Shown: positions 1 through 12,472, counted from the first letter of the stretch. The stretch: DNA of 64,000 nucleotides from Atriophallophorus winterbourni (GCA_013407085.1 JACCGJ010015252.1:1-64000); one strand, 5' to 3'. The notes: a model not told the origin generated them from the sequence alone. Program-made: numbers and translations.

Positions 1-1256
1 TGAATCTTTGGGACCCACGGTGTTATTTTATTGAACCTTCAAAAACAACAGGAATCGTACAAATTGTCTGAAAAACCGGAATTATTACACCAATCTGCAA
101 AGAGTGGTAGTCGTTCGGATTCGTCCAGTTACCGCGCCGTGACGCACCATATAGTGGTTTCCAAAGTATTGGAGAGGGTGATGTTTCAAAGTCTCATCCG
201 GCACCTCGAGAGACATGAAATTCTTTCTAGGGCATAACAAGGATTTTTTACATGGTAATCACACCTGGCTAACTTGCTCATGTCTTGAAATGATTGGACA
301 CAAACATTAGACAATGGCAGTTGCAACATGCATGTTAATTTAAGAAATCTAAAGATTTTGTTCGAGTTAATCACTCCTTACAACTTCAAAAGCTGTACGA
401 TGTTTTAATCACCGAAAACCAACTTTCTAGGTCCTAGAAGTGGCAGTCTGAACCCGAAGCGAAAGTGCGAATAGAAAGCGAAATTTTCCGAAATATGTAA
501 GCCACGAGCGGTCCAATACTGTTCTCAATATTCATATACAATCTACCGCAAATTATGCGATGTAAAGTTTTTTCATTTTGGATGAAAATCAACTCTGTTT
601 ACGATTACCTAGTTTTACTAGCAGATCTAAATAGGCATCATCAGTGGTAAATTCAGAATAATCTGACATTCAACTTCTGCTAGAATAGAATTTCGCAAGT
701 TTCGACAGGATTCCCGTTCTGATATCCACCTCGCAGTCACACGCTTGAGTGAAGTACATCGCTGAGAAATCTCGCTATTTGGGTGTGTGGAAATTTGCTA
801 AACGGTCTTCAGTGCGAGGACGACTATAAGTGTGCATTTAGCCTTGTTGGCTTAGTAACACGAATTTTCCTACGATCCTCACGGCACTCATTGTCAAAGG
901 CATCAAATATATACATAAACCAAGCTGTGGACTATACAGCTTGTAGACGATGGATGAAAAATGAATTTTCGCTACTGGAAAAGATTCAACATAAGACAAA
1001 TAAAGTGGTTACTAGAGCAGCGACTGACATTACTAAGCCGGTGCGCTCACAAGCATAAGCACATAAAACTTGACCTAGAGCTAACATATCAAATAATCTA
1101 TAGGACGTACACTCACAGAGACACCTCTTTAAAATTGGTTACAATCTTCCGACCCGCAGTCACAATCTGACCCTTCCAATCCCAAATTCACAATCTGACC
1201 CTTCCAATCCCAAATTCCCGAGCAAACTGTCGCCGTAACGTAAGCAGTCGGAAAGT
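1..1256 (+). mobile_element. CR1-like LINE relic, reverse transcriptase to ORF2 C-terminus
   Basis: Broken reading frames follow the ORF2 of the better copy at 6336-9102 in the same order. Positions 100-330 match the region around its RT motif NYRPVTLLSAVSKILERL. Positions 350-590 match the part after the catalytic FDRVNH motif, but the GVPQGSVLG block is deleted. Positions 770-1060 match the C-terminal stretch with LLNTYIHPVVDY and LLERIYLKATK. Many stops and shifts are present, so this is a dead copy. It is cut by the window start, so its 5-prime extent is unknown. Confidence 0.8.
1161..1216. repeat. 28-bp tandem duplication
   Basis: Two identical adjacent 28-base copies (1161-1188 and 1189-1216), each starting CACAATCTGACCC, lie in the tail of the LINE relic. 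This is a local duplication that happened after the element decayed or inserted. Confidence 0.9.
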
Positions 1257-2440
1257 TTGCCGCTAGGAATTGTGTTCATGCCAAATCAAATGATGCTCAA
1301 ACAAAAGTTACGATATTTGAAGTTGAAAAATACTGTGTTTGTTCACGTTTACAGTAATCGCTTAAGGCTTCCATTTTGCACATACACACCAATATGTCAA
1401 TTTCAGGTAATTTGTGTTAGTAATTTTGAAAGAAACGCAAAATCAGCAAACGTCATAATTCAATTGGTTTTTACTTACATTCAAGATTCGAACGATCCTT
1501 GGCGAAATCGGCAAGGAATGTGACGAAGTTGAACCATCCAACGGTTTGGACACATTTCAAATCAAGGTGGATCATGTCATAGAAAACTGGTTTACACCAG
1601 CTATAATCTTTCGGAAATTGGCCAATCTTTCTGCTTTAGCGAATGTGCGTTATTCCACGGTGCCGAAATATCCAGTGAGTATTTAGTTGGGTCGATTAAT
1701 CTTAATATCCGCTGATCACTACTTTCGCAAGATCGGTTTAGAACTTTTTAATAATCTCATTATATACTAGTTTCAGCGAGGCTATGATACTCAAAATATG
1801 TAGACTGTGAACAATGGTCTAGAACCGAATAGTTTATGATCATATTGGTACGTCGATCTTCACTGAACCATCTTAGCCAAAATAACGTAATATGTTTTTT
1901 TCGTGAAAAATCTAATGCTGACGATATATATTTTGCTATTTTTCACATGTATGTGCTTGAGTCTTAATGCGGAAAAAACCGACAATATAGATGTCTCTAA
2001 TTACGGATATTTTTGTTACATTTTAGAATTCGCCCGTCGTAGCGAAAGGATGAAATTCGTGGAGTTTGAGTAAATTTTTCGTTGCAATACGTGCCAGTAC
2101 GTTTCCGTACAACGTTGTAACGAAAGCCTTAAAACCGCACAATAAATATCCTGCATACACTTTCTGATTGTTTTAATATTTCGTACGTAGATCATGGAAA
2201 TACGCCCTCATATTAACTCTCGTAGTGGTTTACGCGGAAAGTTATTTGAAAATTATCAGCATAAGTTTGTGCGTATGTAAGAAAGCACAAGCCTGATTCA
2301 GGCAATGTGACGCACAGTCATAGACTGCACGTGGCCTAAGACGCCGTCAGGCTGACGAACATTGACAGTAAGAAACAATAAAATATAAATCAATAGAAGT
2401 GGCCTTATTCTATATTAATTTTATGGTACACTTTTTTCGC
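1257..2440. other. Unassigned AT-rich stretch
   Basis: I see no long ORF, RNA gene or recognisable element. The sequence is AT-rich with stops in all frames. It could be old non-coding host DNA or decayed transposon DNA. Confidence 0.5.
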
Positions 2441-2449
2441 GCCACACCG

Positions 2450-2570
2450 TTTTTGATGTGTAAGTGATGGGCATGTGACTACCATAATATATAGAATTTC
2501 AATAAGCGCCGTAAGCGTTTTGACATGAATCATTTTGTGATTCTCTACTTGAAAATCATGTTTTTGTTAT
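2450..2570 (+). repeat. Possible decayed LTR-like fragment
   Basis: The start TGATGTGTAAGTGATGGGC resembles the repeated start at 43091 and 43321, with about 24 of 31 bases shared by eye. A second block ending TTTGTGATT also matches 43155-43175. The order of the two blocks is the same. Read together this looks like a diverged copy of the same LTR-like repeat, but the rest does not align by eye. Confidence 0.35.
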
Positions 2571-4194
2571 GAGCACGATCAAACAGTGGTGTGGAAGAAT
2601 TCTCTGGAGAATTAATAATATTGCAAGGTAATAAAACGTTATATAATGCGTTTCCTTGCAGCTCTTTACAATTTTGAATTTGCAGAAGTCTGGTCGATGT
2701 TGCGTAGACAGATTAGAAAGTCGTATAAATGTTCATCACTTATAAATTAAGGCTGAAAATCGTATGCAAATTCAAGCAGAATATTGTATATTTTTCAGAA
2801 ATAAATGCAGTACGTACAAGTTTGTATTCACCATTGAATAAAACTGTAACTAATAGCATCGAGGGAATGTTACACTAAAAAATTGTTCCAGTTACGATTG
2901 AAAGTCAGAGAGTCAGCTGCATTCGACTACATCAATAAATCCAGAAAGCCCAAGTTTACTCTTTTTCTCCTTATTATTACTTCGGACCTGGAACGCGTTT
3001 TGCTTGAACTCGGATATCACCGTGCATGATCTTGCATTTTCATATGAGAATTACAATTATTCTCACAAGTTTCACAGATGAGCATTTATTCGACGATTGA
3101 CACAGGTTTTCTACATTTTTTGTTAATAAAGTGATATACGTATTTAGAAATCTGACGAGTTCTTGCGTGTATCAATGGCCGTACACATTGATAACACAAT
3201 GATCAACTGAAAGATAATTCAATGAAAGCTTCTATGCATAAAAGTGTTTTCAATTTTCTTCAAAGCATCTGTGGTCAAACTAAAGAACAGTTCATAACCG
3301 CAACCATTTTTGAACTCCTGTTATTAAAAACCGTTGTTCATTTTATTTTACAGCTATCACACTTAAAACGAGATATACTAAAATATTTATTCATCGATGC
3401 AAGGCGGGTAAAAAGCTATGCTTTACAAGAACCACTGAAATTTCCATATTGTTGGTTGGTAAAAATTATCGAAAAATATTATTAAACATGATTGTCAAAC
3501 GTAAAAACTTAATTGTCCATATAGGCATTTAGTGATTTTTGAAAGCCTTATATGTTTCGGTTTCAGATAAACTGTTCCGTAGTTGCACACTGCGAACAGA
3601 AAATGCTTATTTGTGAAAGCTCAACCTTTTATGCATTCGGTAACGTTTAGTGGGGTGACCGCAAAAATGTGTGGGAAATATGTAAAAAGATCCTCAAGGA
3701 TAGTTTATTTAATAAACATTATCCAAACGAACAAAACTGCTGCTCGTTGTCGTCTGTATTTGGCTGAATTTACATTTAGTCTTGTGAGACGCGTTTCATA
3801 TGGATACAGAAATTCAAACGATGAGATTTGTCGCTCTGCATCGTGGAGTATGCAATGTATGAATATGTTTTTTCAACCAAGCATCACATGCTGATTTACC
3901 AAATTTTATATGAATGTGGATGTTCGCGAGATCAAATTGCAAATGGTGTTAGCGTTGAACGAACCTAACGCACTTCTGAGGAGACCCAAGTTGCTGGCAT
4001 TGTGTTGGCATCGCATAGAGTTGGCTAAGTTAGTCTGAATAATGACTCCGAATCTTTTCGAAGGAGGGGTTTGAATAAGAGCTCGACTTATACGCTATTC
4101 GTTGTTGAACTTGCGGTTGTGAGATAATAAGCTGTACATCGTGGTACTTGTAGCATTTTGTTCTCTTGTTTTGATGTTTAGATCACGATAGAGG
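2571..4194. other. Unassigned AT-rich stretch
   Basis: Two open frames without recognised domains occur on the plus strand (3222-3485 and 3583-3894). Neither has a codon pattern, motif or repeat copy in the window that supports a real gene. No element boundary is visible. Confidence 0.5.
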
Positions 4195-5367
4195 TGCTGC
4201 CTCGTTCGATCTATGTCGACCATGGATGCACATCACTATCGCATGAATTTTCATGTTCAAAAGCTTTTCGAATGACTAAACTGTCTGTTTCGGGAGGAAC
4301 AACATCTTCCGCAGCGCTGTTAGCGACAGTCAGAACTCGGTTGTTTTGCATCAGTTGGACGCCAGCGGCGTGATCTGCGTTCAGCATCCAACAGCTGTAG
4401 CTGAGCACCAAGCTTGCAGAAGACGCTTTACACAGTGCCTCCAATGTGAGCGGTCAAGAGCAAGTTATTCCCAACTCGCCAAGTTAATGCCAAGATCTTT
4501 CATATCTCTTTTGCGAACGTCTTTGTACCGAAAGTGCGGTCTGCCTAATGGTTGACTTCCTAATTGCAACTCATCATAGATAAAAAATTTTGGATTACTA
4601 CCATTTTCCATTCTGTAGACATGACCAAGGCACCGCAAGCGTGTTTGTCGTTATAGAGTAAACATGCTCTTTTGACCAGCTTTTGAAAGCACTTAAGCAT
4701 TAGTCAGTTAGTACACCAGGATATGTTAAATATACGACGGATTCTTCGGAGATGGAAAGCATTCAGCTTCCGTCTTGCGTGGGTGGTCCATGTTTCACTG
4801 CCGTACAGTAAAGCATTTAGGACGCACGCGCTGTCTACCATCATGTTTGTCTTCACAGTCAGCTTGCGGTTACTCTAAACACGAGAGTTCAATTGGGACG
4901 TAATGACAGCTGCTCTTCAAATTCGCTTATCGGTCTCCGTGTCTAGCGATAGGTTATCCGCAACAGTTAAACCAAGGTATGTGAAATGATGTACTGATTC
5001 AAGCTGAAAGTTTACAACAGTGATGATGTGAGGCGATACAGTCCCTTGACAAAGGACTTTAGCCTTGCCATGCAGATTGTTAGCCCAAAGTTTTTGCAAG
5101 CCGACGAAAACAGTTTAGTGTCGACTGGAGGTTCTTATAAGAGTGAACAATGAAGGCTGCATCTTCGGCAAGCATCGGGGCAAGTGTTAGCACATTTCGT
5201 GTCTTAGTTTGTGCTTTCAATCGGTTCAGGTTGAAAAGTTTTCCATCACTTGTCGTGCGTAGGTAAATGCCTTCTGGCATCATCCTGAAAGCGTGCTTCA
5301 GAATTAGAGCAAAGAAAATGACCAACAGCGTGGGAGCAAGAAATCACAGTTGTTTGATGCATCGGCG

Positions 5368-5371
<4 letters not shown>
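4195..5371 (-). mobile_element. RTE-like LINE relic, 3-prime half
   Basis: Minus-strand fragments match the C-terminal half of the intact ORF at 16406-19573. At 4917-5099 the line LESVHHFTYLGLTVADNLS parallels its LESVHQFTYLGSTIADNLS. At 5080-5325 the ALILKHAF and RTTSDGKLFNLNRL blocks match the stretch before its FADD motif. The 3-prime end near 4195 keeps the CATGGTCGACAT string seen after the intact ORF. Frameshifts and stops show it is dead. It is 5-prime truncated where the TA repeat begins. Confidence 0.85.

Positions 5372-5405
<34 letters not shown>
5370..5405. repeat. (TA)n microsatellite
   Basis: About 18 uninterrupted TA units lie exactly at the junction between an RTE-like relic and a CR1-like relic, both on the minus strand. 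Confidence 0.95.
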
Positions 5406-5407
<2 letters not shown>

Positions 5408-5700
5408 ATATCATTCGCAAATAAAATGAGTTTGCTGCGTACGATTTTAAGTGAATGGTTCGCATAGACCGGATAGATTATTGACCACAAGGCTGAGACA
5501 TGAGGTAGAGCGCTTGTTACTTCTACTGATATGAATAGTGGCCCATCAACTCTAACCATTATGACGCTAACAGTAAAGTAATCCTGTATCCAGGCCACAA
5601 ACCTGAGGCCCAATCCGATCTGCTTCAATTTGTTAGCAGTGTGCTGTTTTAAACACGATGAAAGCTTTTGAGATATACAAGTATTAAACATACATAGGGT
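5406..5700 (-). mobile_element. CR1-like LINE relic, RT motif A to C region
   Basis: The minus-strand reading contains LLFADD-like LILFANDIHI, VEVTSALPHVSALWSII in place of VEVTSGVPQGSVLG, and FVAWIQDYFT in place of LAWIQDYLT. These are the B and C motifs of a CR1-like RT with substitutions in key residues (FAND for FADD), so it cannot be active. It belongs to the same subfamily as the relic at 25600-26575. Confidence 0.75.
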
Positions 5701-6335
5701 ATCCAATATCAGCGGTTCGAGTCTAGTAATTAATGGTTATCGAAAATGTTAGAGGTGGGAGGTTTGTACTGAGCCCGTGCTGTGCTTTTGAGAGAAGCTT
5801 TTGTATACCGAAGTGTGTAATCCACTTTTTCAGGCAGTTTTAGGATAAAATGTTATATTTGATCAGCACCCGTGAATTTGTCGTATTCAAGTCGAGCAGC
5901 CTTATCAGAAAACTCTCGGATTTCACAGCGATATAGTTTATTGTGTTGTTTTGTGATCCTAATGCTAGCGAAACATAACATAAGCGCTCGTTAGGGTAGA
6001 GCAGACTAGTTTAAAGATGAGAGAGCTCTTTGGCGGCTTCCAGAACAGTGGATTTAGTTCAAGTCGTGGTAAGTAAAGCGAAAACGCTTTCTTTACCCTG
6101 GCCTTCTGTCCACGATCTAATAAAAGGAGATTCGGCTTTCATTAAATTATATCCACAGATTGATTCAATACACCGTGAAAAATAAGCAAATTTCTCCTCA
6201 GCAAACGGTAGTATTCCCAGCATTCAATGTTGACAGTCGCATTTGGCTTCTCCACGCAAAGTTTATCACGGATATCCATTCACTAGCTCGTTAATCTTCA
6301 GATATATCGTCGAAAACAATGGCTACCTGATCACG
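5701..6335. other. Unassigned stretch
   Basis: No recognisable coding or repeat signal. It lies directly upstream of the 5-prime truncation of the next LINE and may be target DNA. Confidence 0.45.
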
Positions 6336-9102
6336 CTTTCTAAGTGGAGCTAGAGGACACCATGTGGTGTAGCCTACGCTTGGAAACTGGAGGGAACTGT
6401 ATACTTGGTGTGATCTACCGCTCGCCCAACTCTTCCGATGCCCACAATGAAACGTTGTTACAAATGATGCGCAACGCTGGAAACCTTAGAGGATGCCAAT
6501 TGTTAATAATGGGTGATTTTAACCTCCCACATCTCTACACCAAAAGTGTGCATACTCAGCAATCCCTTGAGTACAAATTCCGTGAGATTATCACTTTCAC
6601 TCCCCTATACAACCATGTCCGTTCATTCACTCGACAAAGGGGACTCAATGAACCATCAATTCTAGATCTGGTTTTAACCTCCGAAGCAACAGCAGTGGAG
6701 TCAGTGCAGTATCATAGTCCTTTGGGGCTAAGTGACCATCTTGTGTTGTCCTTCGAATTCGTGTGCAACGCCCGAAGGGCGTCGGGCGACGTTAAGTTCA
6801 TCAGGAGAGTCGATTACTTCGGCCTTCGCGGTGCCATTACGATTATGGAGGAAAAACATCTCGATCTTACGAATGCAGATACTCATTGTTCTAGTCTGTT
6901 AAGTTATATCGGTACAAAACTAGACGAAAATTCTACCTGTGTTCCCAAAAGGAAATCAAGAACATTTTGCTTCAAACTCCGAAGCCGCACTCGGAAGTGG
7001 ATAGCCATGCGAAATTCCGCATGGGCTGCACATAAAATAACACGAACAGACGCATCTTGGGAACACTTTCGTAGTTTTCGTAACAAGGTGACGTCCTTAA
7101 TTCGAGAAGACAAGCAATATCACCATTTTTAGCTGATCGACCAGATGGAACGACATCCTAAGTTGCTGTACACCATCGTAAACACCGCGACCAAGGTTAA
7201 ACCAGGTGTATTTCCTATCCAGACAGAGAACGGACTGACTGATAATGTCAAGGATACAGCTGATGCCCTAATATCATTTTATGCGCAAGTATTTTGTCCA
7301 AAGAACGTGTCAACGCTGACGTCTTTGCCGCACCCACTACAAGTCGAATGCCTCAGCAACATCGAGGTAAATCCTACGGTTGTGCGAAAGCATCTACGCC
7401 GGCTGAACGTTCGCAAATCACCAGGAGAGGATGGAATAACACCCGCTGTTCTGAAGTCATGCGAGCTGGAGCTTTGTGGCCCACTAAGTGGTCTATTCAG
7501 GCACTCATTGAATACGAGAACCGTACCAACTTAATGGAAAACCGGTGTTATCACACCAATCTACAAAGGGGGCAGTCGTTCTGATCCGGCGAATTACCGC
7601 CCCGTGACGCTTCTCTCAGCGGTTTCTAAAATTTTGGAACGCCTGGTGTGTGAACGACTTGTTGAACATCTCGAGAACCATCAGCTAATAACTTTCACAC
7701 AACACGGATTTAGGAAAACATATTCATGCCTGTCTAACTTACTCACGACTCTAAATGACTGGACGCAAGCACTAGACCAAGGGGGTTCCGTTCATGCCGG
7801 TTACTTAGATATATCTAAAGCATTCGACAGAGTGAATCACTCCTTACTGCTTCAGAAGCTGCAGAATGTTGGCGTCATCGGAAACCTACTAACATGGTTC
7901 ACAAGTTACCTGTCTGGACGCAAAGTAAAAGTCAGAATAGATGGTGAAACTTCTCGAACAATTGAAGCCACGAGCGGAGTCCCTCAGGGTTCGGTTCTCG
8001 GTCCGATACTGTTTCTCTTATTTATAAATGACCTACCGAACTTACTAGCATGTAAGCTTGTTTTATTCGCAGACGACGTAAAAATCTGGACGAAGGTCAA
8101 CTCTATCGAGGACTGTCAAGTTCTGCAAGGAGATTTGAATAAACTGCACCAGTGGTCAATCCAAAACAAACTGCCATTTAATTTCCGCAAGTGCAAAATG
8201 TTGCAAGTCGGAAAACCCTTTCCCTTTCCCATACACTTGGCAGCCACCCGCTTGAATGGAGTACATCACAAAAAGATCTCGGAATCTTGGTGTCTGGCAC
8301 TTTGAAGAACAGCCTACAGTGCGAAGCCGTCTACAAGCGTGCGTGCAGCTTGCTAGGTTTACTGAAACGCATTTTCGGACGTTTCCCACCACACTCACTC
8401 GTGAAATTACTAAACACTTACATACATCCTGTCGTTGACTACGCTGTACAACCTTGGACGCCATGGATGGAAAAAAACATCTCGCTCCTCGAACGAATTT
8501 ATCTCAAGGCAACCAAAACGGTTACCGGATTGAATAATTTACCCTTTGAGCAGCGACTGACCAGACTTGGACTGTGCACCCTCGAGCGCAGACGTATCCT
8601 ACACGACCTCACTCTGACATATCGAATCATCTACGCGAAATCCCACCCTCTCAAACACCTCTTCAAGTTTCGTTCCGTTGTCCCCACACGCAGCCACCCT
8701 TTGACCCTTCAAATCCCACACTCACGATTAAATTGTCGTCGTCACTTCTTCGCTGTTCGTGTATGCTTCTTGTGGAATAGCTTGCCGATAGATATTGTTA
8801 CCTCATCGAACGAGCACATCTTTAGACAAAGGTTACGAAACCTTATGTTGAGAACTACTGCGTTGGCCCCTACCTATTGATGTCTATAAAATTTTAACGC
8901 ACGGAACTACCGTCCATCCAGAGATTCTTTTCCCTCAGTCTGTGTTGCCATTGAGGATTATTTTTGCTCCACCTATGAAGAACATGGACATGATCATACA
9001 AGTAACGATTTTTTCAAATAATTTTTTATACGTATATCCTATGGTATTGTACAGCAATTTGCTTTTTTAACCATAAATCTTGAATCTTGAATCTTGAATC
9101 TT
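6336..9102 (+). mobile_element. CR1-like LINE, 5-prime truncated, mostly readable ORF2
   Basis: This copy runs from inside the endonuclease domain to a 3-prime end made of three TTGAATC units (9079-9102). The 3-prime untranslated part is about 200 bases. ORF1 and the endonuclease N-terminus are absent, the usual outcome of incomplete target-primed reverse transcription. It is the reference for the older relic at 1-1256. No clear target duplication is visible. Confidence 0.9.
6344..8880 (+). pseudogene. ORF2 (endonuclease-reverse transcriptase), broken
   Basis: Endonuclease part: GVIYRSPNS, MGDFNLPHL and LSDHLVLSF, with the N-terminal catalytic Asn and Glu missing through truncation. RT part: NYRPVTLLSAVSK, QHGFRKTYSCLSN, YLDISKAFDRV (motif A), SGVPQGSVLGP (motif B), LVLFADDVKIW (motif C). 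The C-terminal CR1 block has YIHPVVDYAVQ and LERIYLKATK. A stop lies near 7132, a stop and shift near 7534, and a shift near 8200, so three changes separate it from an open frame. It would have nicked target DNA and reverse transcribed its own RNA. Confidence 0.9.
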
Positions 9103-9299
9103 CATATCGGATATTCCCGAAGACATTTTCCTCATTCTCCTAAATAAGATAGGCTATCTAACGTGGCTGTACCTCTGACGCGTGTGCTGTTTGATATGTG
9201 GTTAAATCAAGGAATTTTGTTGAACGTTTCGTAGAAAAGATTATTCAGAGAATTCCCGGTTGGAATCTCGTTTTTTTATCAAATTCGGTAGTAGAAACT

Positions 9300-10040
9300 C
9301 ACACATAATCAGTAAATATTTTGATATCTGTAAACAACCGGCTGAGTTTTCTCGAGTAAACTAGTATTGTCTGATTCGTCTGCTGACGTTGGTCGGTAAA
9401 TCACGCCAACAACTCCGTTTGCACCTGTTGCTAATTGAAGTGTACACCGAAGTTTGTTTTCCAGTATCAAAATGTTGTGATATCTCCGAAGGTGAGGTAT
9501 TGATCATATTATTTATCAACGCCTCCTAATCCACGGCCATACAATTACGATGGAAAGGATAAATGTTTTGAATAGAAATTTCCTCCTCAGCTAATTGTTG
9601 ATGGAATCAGGATTTGGCTGCGGGTATCAGGAGTAGTATATATTTTTGACAAATCCCGATTACCTCAGGTATGTTGTATATCAAGCATTGTGTTTTGGTG
9701 TAGAATGACTTGATGTTTGTTCGCGATAAATGTGTTGGATAACGACAATTTGAGTAGAAAGTTGACTAAGTAACAAAAATGTTTCGGTTGTTGTTAATGG
9801 GTATATTACATCTCAGATAGAGTCGGTCCACACCCATTTTGGATCATGAGTCCTGGCATCGCTGTGTTCAATACCAAGTGTCTCGGCAACTTCCAGCGTC
9901 AATTTTCAGGTGTTTACTGATAATTTAGATCTCTCGATAACCGCTACATTGCTGGTTTAGATAGCTTTCCTAGGGATTTCCCATTATCGGTTCAATGCAG
10001 CACCGGTAATTGCATAGCATATTTTTCAAAATTCCACTAA
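9300..10040 (-). mobile_element. CR1-like LINE relic, ORF1 end and endonuclease start
   Basis: Weak but ordered matches on the minus strand. AETLGIEHSD near 9870 parallels the AETIGIKN block of CR1 ORF1 at 40950, and GVVGVIYRPTSADESD near 9410 parallels the endonuclease GVIYRSPT block. A passage between them resembles the region before GGG in the endonuclease. It is heavily decayed. Confidence 0.55.
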
Positions 10041-10550
10041 AAACAGGATGGTTAATTTTTGTTTGGACCCAGTTAAACTGCAACAACTGCAAAAGCGTGA
10101 TGAGCTTCTGTCCAGCTTTTCTAATGTCATCTACTACTTATCAAATAAAAACTGGCTCTAAACAAAAATTATATGTTTAACAAGTTTAGGAGTATAAATG
10201 CATCACCCGTTCGATGCCATCACTAAATCTGGAAGTGGCGGTGGGAATAACCTTCATCTTAACAAAGACTGCAACAAAATTGTAGAAAATAACCTAATTC
10301 TAGCAACATACGTCTATTGATTAACATCGCATTTGGTATAACGTGAAGTTATGTGACCTCTAAAATGGGATGAATGTGTTATGCGATGCTACACACGTCA
10401 GTTATCATGCAAATATGAAGGGATATTTCGAATTGATGTTTGTGCGATTCAGAAGTATGCATTATTAATATCTCTGCACATGACTCAAAGAATATATTAA
10501 TAATAACTATTCAACTATTTGGAATGCTTCACAGATTCAGCACAACGTGA
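10041..10550. other. Unassigned stretch
   Basis: No supported coding or repeat feature. The minus-strand LINE relic to the right ends at about 10551. Confidence 0.45.
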
Positions 10551-10763
10551 TCCTCATAGTCATAAAGCACAGGTCGAGAGCTGGACAAAGTGTCATGCAA
10601 CACAGATCAGGAGAAGCAGATAAGTAATCTCGTCAAAAAGAAAGCGTGTAAGCGAAATATGCAAAAGCAGCATTTCTAATGTTTCACTGTACGCGTTATT
10701 TTCTTCATTATCGAATTTAAAATAATAATTTCGGAAAATAATTATGACGGTAAAATACACCGG

Positions 10764-10771
10764 TACCACTG
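10764..10771. repeat. hAT target-site duplication, left
   Basis: TACCACTG, identical to 13241-13248 at the other end of the hAT element. Eight bases is the duplication length typical of hAT transposition. Confidence 0.95.
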
Positions 10772-11011
10772 CAGACAATAACGAATACTTCGCTTTGGGA
10801 TTTAAAGCGAATCGAAGTTGCGAAGCGAAGTGAATATTGTTGAATATTCGCTTCGCTATCGCAATGGCGAAGGGCAAAAAAAACTTCGCTGAAAATTCGA
10901 TATAATTCGCTTCGCTTAAAACGAAGTGCAAGTTCAAACTTCGCCGTGAACGAATATTAGCAAAGTCTTCGCTAAAAGCGCAGTGTTCATTTTTGTACTT
11001 TAATAATTTAA

Positions 11012-11222
11012 CCCTTTGTCTACGGGAATTTGTTTTTGATGTTGACACTCGACAGGCTCTAAAAAGGGTCCTGCGAGGATCAGATGACAGACACGGCCAG
11101 ACAAGTGCACTCCGATGATGACTGAAGTTGCCGACGTAAGCTACTGAGCAACCGACTGCTTGTTTAATTGCTTTAAGTTAAATTGTAGGTGGTAACTAGA
11201 GTTACCGTCAGTAGACAAAGGG
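11012..11222. mobile_element. Small inverted-repeat element nested in the hAT (MITE-like)
   Basis: Ends are CCCTTTGTCTAC and the inverse GTAGACAAAGGG. The left neighbour is TTAA and the right is TTGT, resembling piggyBac ends and target site, although the right base pair pattern is off. A direct repeat of about 20 bases (TTTTTGTACTTTAATA and so on) lies on both sides. The same insertion is present, inverted, at 57036-57213 in the other hAT copy, so it was part of the family before both copies spread. Confidence 0.65.
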
Positions 11223-11824
11223 TTGTACTTTTTTGTACTTTAATATTTTAAATGTATTCGCGTAGGTGTGTGGCCGGATGCGAAGGGCGTGGGTGTTTTG
11301 ATCTGCGTGGGTGCTTGCCGCCTTGCCTGGGCGTTTGTTTCTTTTGCGTGCTTGGTTCGAGGACTATAAATAGGATAAAACGTTAACTGTCTCATCATAG
11401 TCTCATCATGAGCCCCCCGAAGATGCACCACAAGTCGGACAAGGACAAAGACTCGGCCTCGGCCAAGAAGTCCAAGAGGAACCCGAACCTCAAGGTCAAG
11501 CTGCCGTCCAAAGAAACGTGGACCCCCAAGTCCTACAGAAAGAGGTCTCCGCCGCCGTCAGATGATGATGATGATGACTTTCATCACACCACCTACCTGT
11601 ACAAGCCTACCAGATCACCGATCTGGTACTTCTTCAAGAAGGAGGCTGTGAATAAAGGTGCGAAGGAAACAGAAGCTCGAGCTCTCTGCCAAGTCGAGGA
11701 TTGTGGCCAGTCCATTGCCCGGCCTCAGGGAACCCCCCAAGGCATGGTCGGCCACATCATGTCGAAGTATCCGGACGTTTCCAAGCGGTTTCTGGACCAG
11801 AAGGCCAAGTTCGAGACTGAAAAG

Positions 11825-12014
11825 GTGAGTTAGACTCAGTTTGACGCAACCTTCGCTATACTTCGTTTAAACTTTTCTATACTTCGCAATAACTCGCCAT
11901 ATACTTTGTTATAGATCGCTTAGTACTTACAAATCCTGTGCATGAAAATCGTTATAATTTACAATAGTTTGTTGGAAATGAAGCTCGACTGTTTTTCTTT
12001 ATGTTCTTTTCCAG
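11825..12014 (+). other. Intron 1 of the hAT transposase
   Basis: Begins GTGAGT and ends TTCTTTTCCAG. It contains repeated CTTCGCTATACTTCG-like words, the same vocabulary as the element ends. Confidence 0.8.
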
Positions 12015-12202
12015 AAGAAGCAGCAGCAGTCCCAGTCCAGCTTTGGGCGAGTCAAGATCGGGGAGTCATCCGAAACCTCTTCAAGAAGGCTCTCAGTTAC
12101 CCCGATCACCCAGTACTACAAGGAGGAAAAGGAGGACATCGACGTGCTCCAGTACTGGAAGATGAAGGCCAAGAAGCTCCCGCTACTCGCCAAAGTCTCC
12201 TA

Positions 12203-12472
12203 GTAAGTTGTTTCAAAGTTAAAGGTCACTTATTTTCGGTTGGATTATAATTTATTCTCGTTATTCGCCATACTTCGCTATAATATTCGCTAAACTTCGC
12301 CACACTTCGATGTTATTCTCTATACTTCGATATATTATTTTCTATTCTTAGATGTAGTATTGCTATACATTGATATAGTATTGCTATACTTCAAAATAGT
12401 AGTTCAACTTTTGCACCCATGGACCCCCTGGAATCTAATACAAAATTTTCAATCTGTCTCATTTTCTTTTAG
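12203..12472 (+). other. Intron 2 of the hAT transposase
   Basis: Begins GTAAGT and ends TTTTCTTTTAG. Much of it is a run of degenerate 12-16 base units like TATACTTCGATA and GTATTGCTATAC. The equivalent intron at 54890-55151 keeps both splice sites and the repeats. Confidence 0.8.

Noticed and set aside
3222..3894. Two plus-strand frames as host exons
   Set aside because: No motif, splice context or codon pattern supports them.
5370..5405. TA run as a replication or promoter signal
   Set aside because: A pure dinucleotide run at an element junction is better explained as a microsatellite.
10593..11048. Minus-strand frame of 151 codons
   Set aside because: It crosses the hAT end and target duplication, and reads the GCGAA-rich terminus backwards. 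It is a chance frame.
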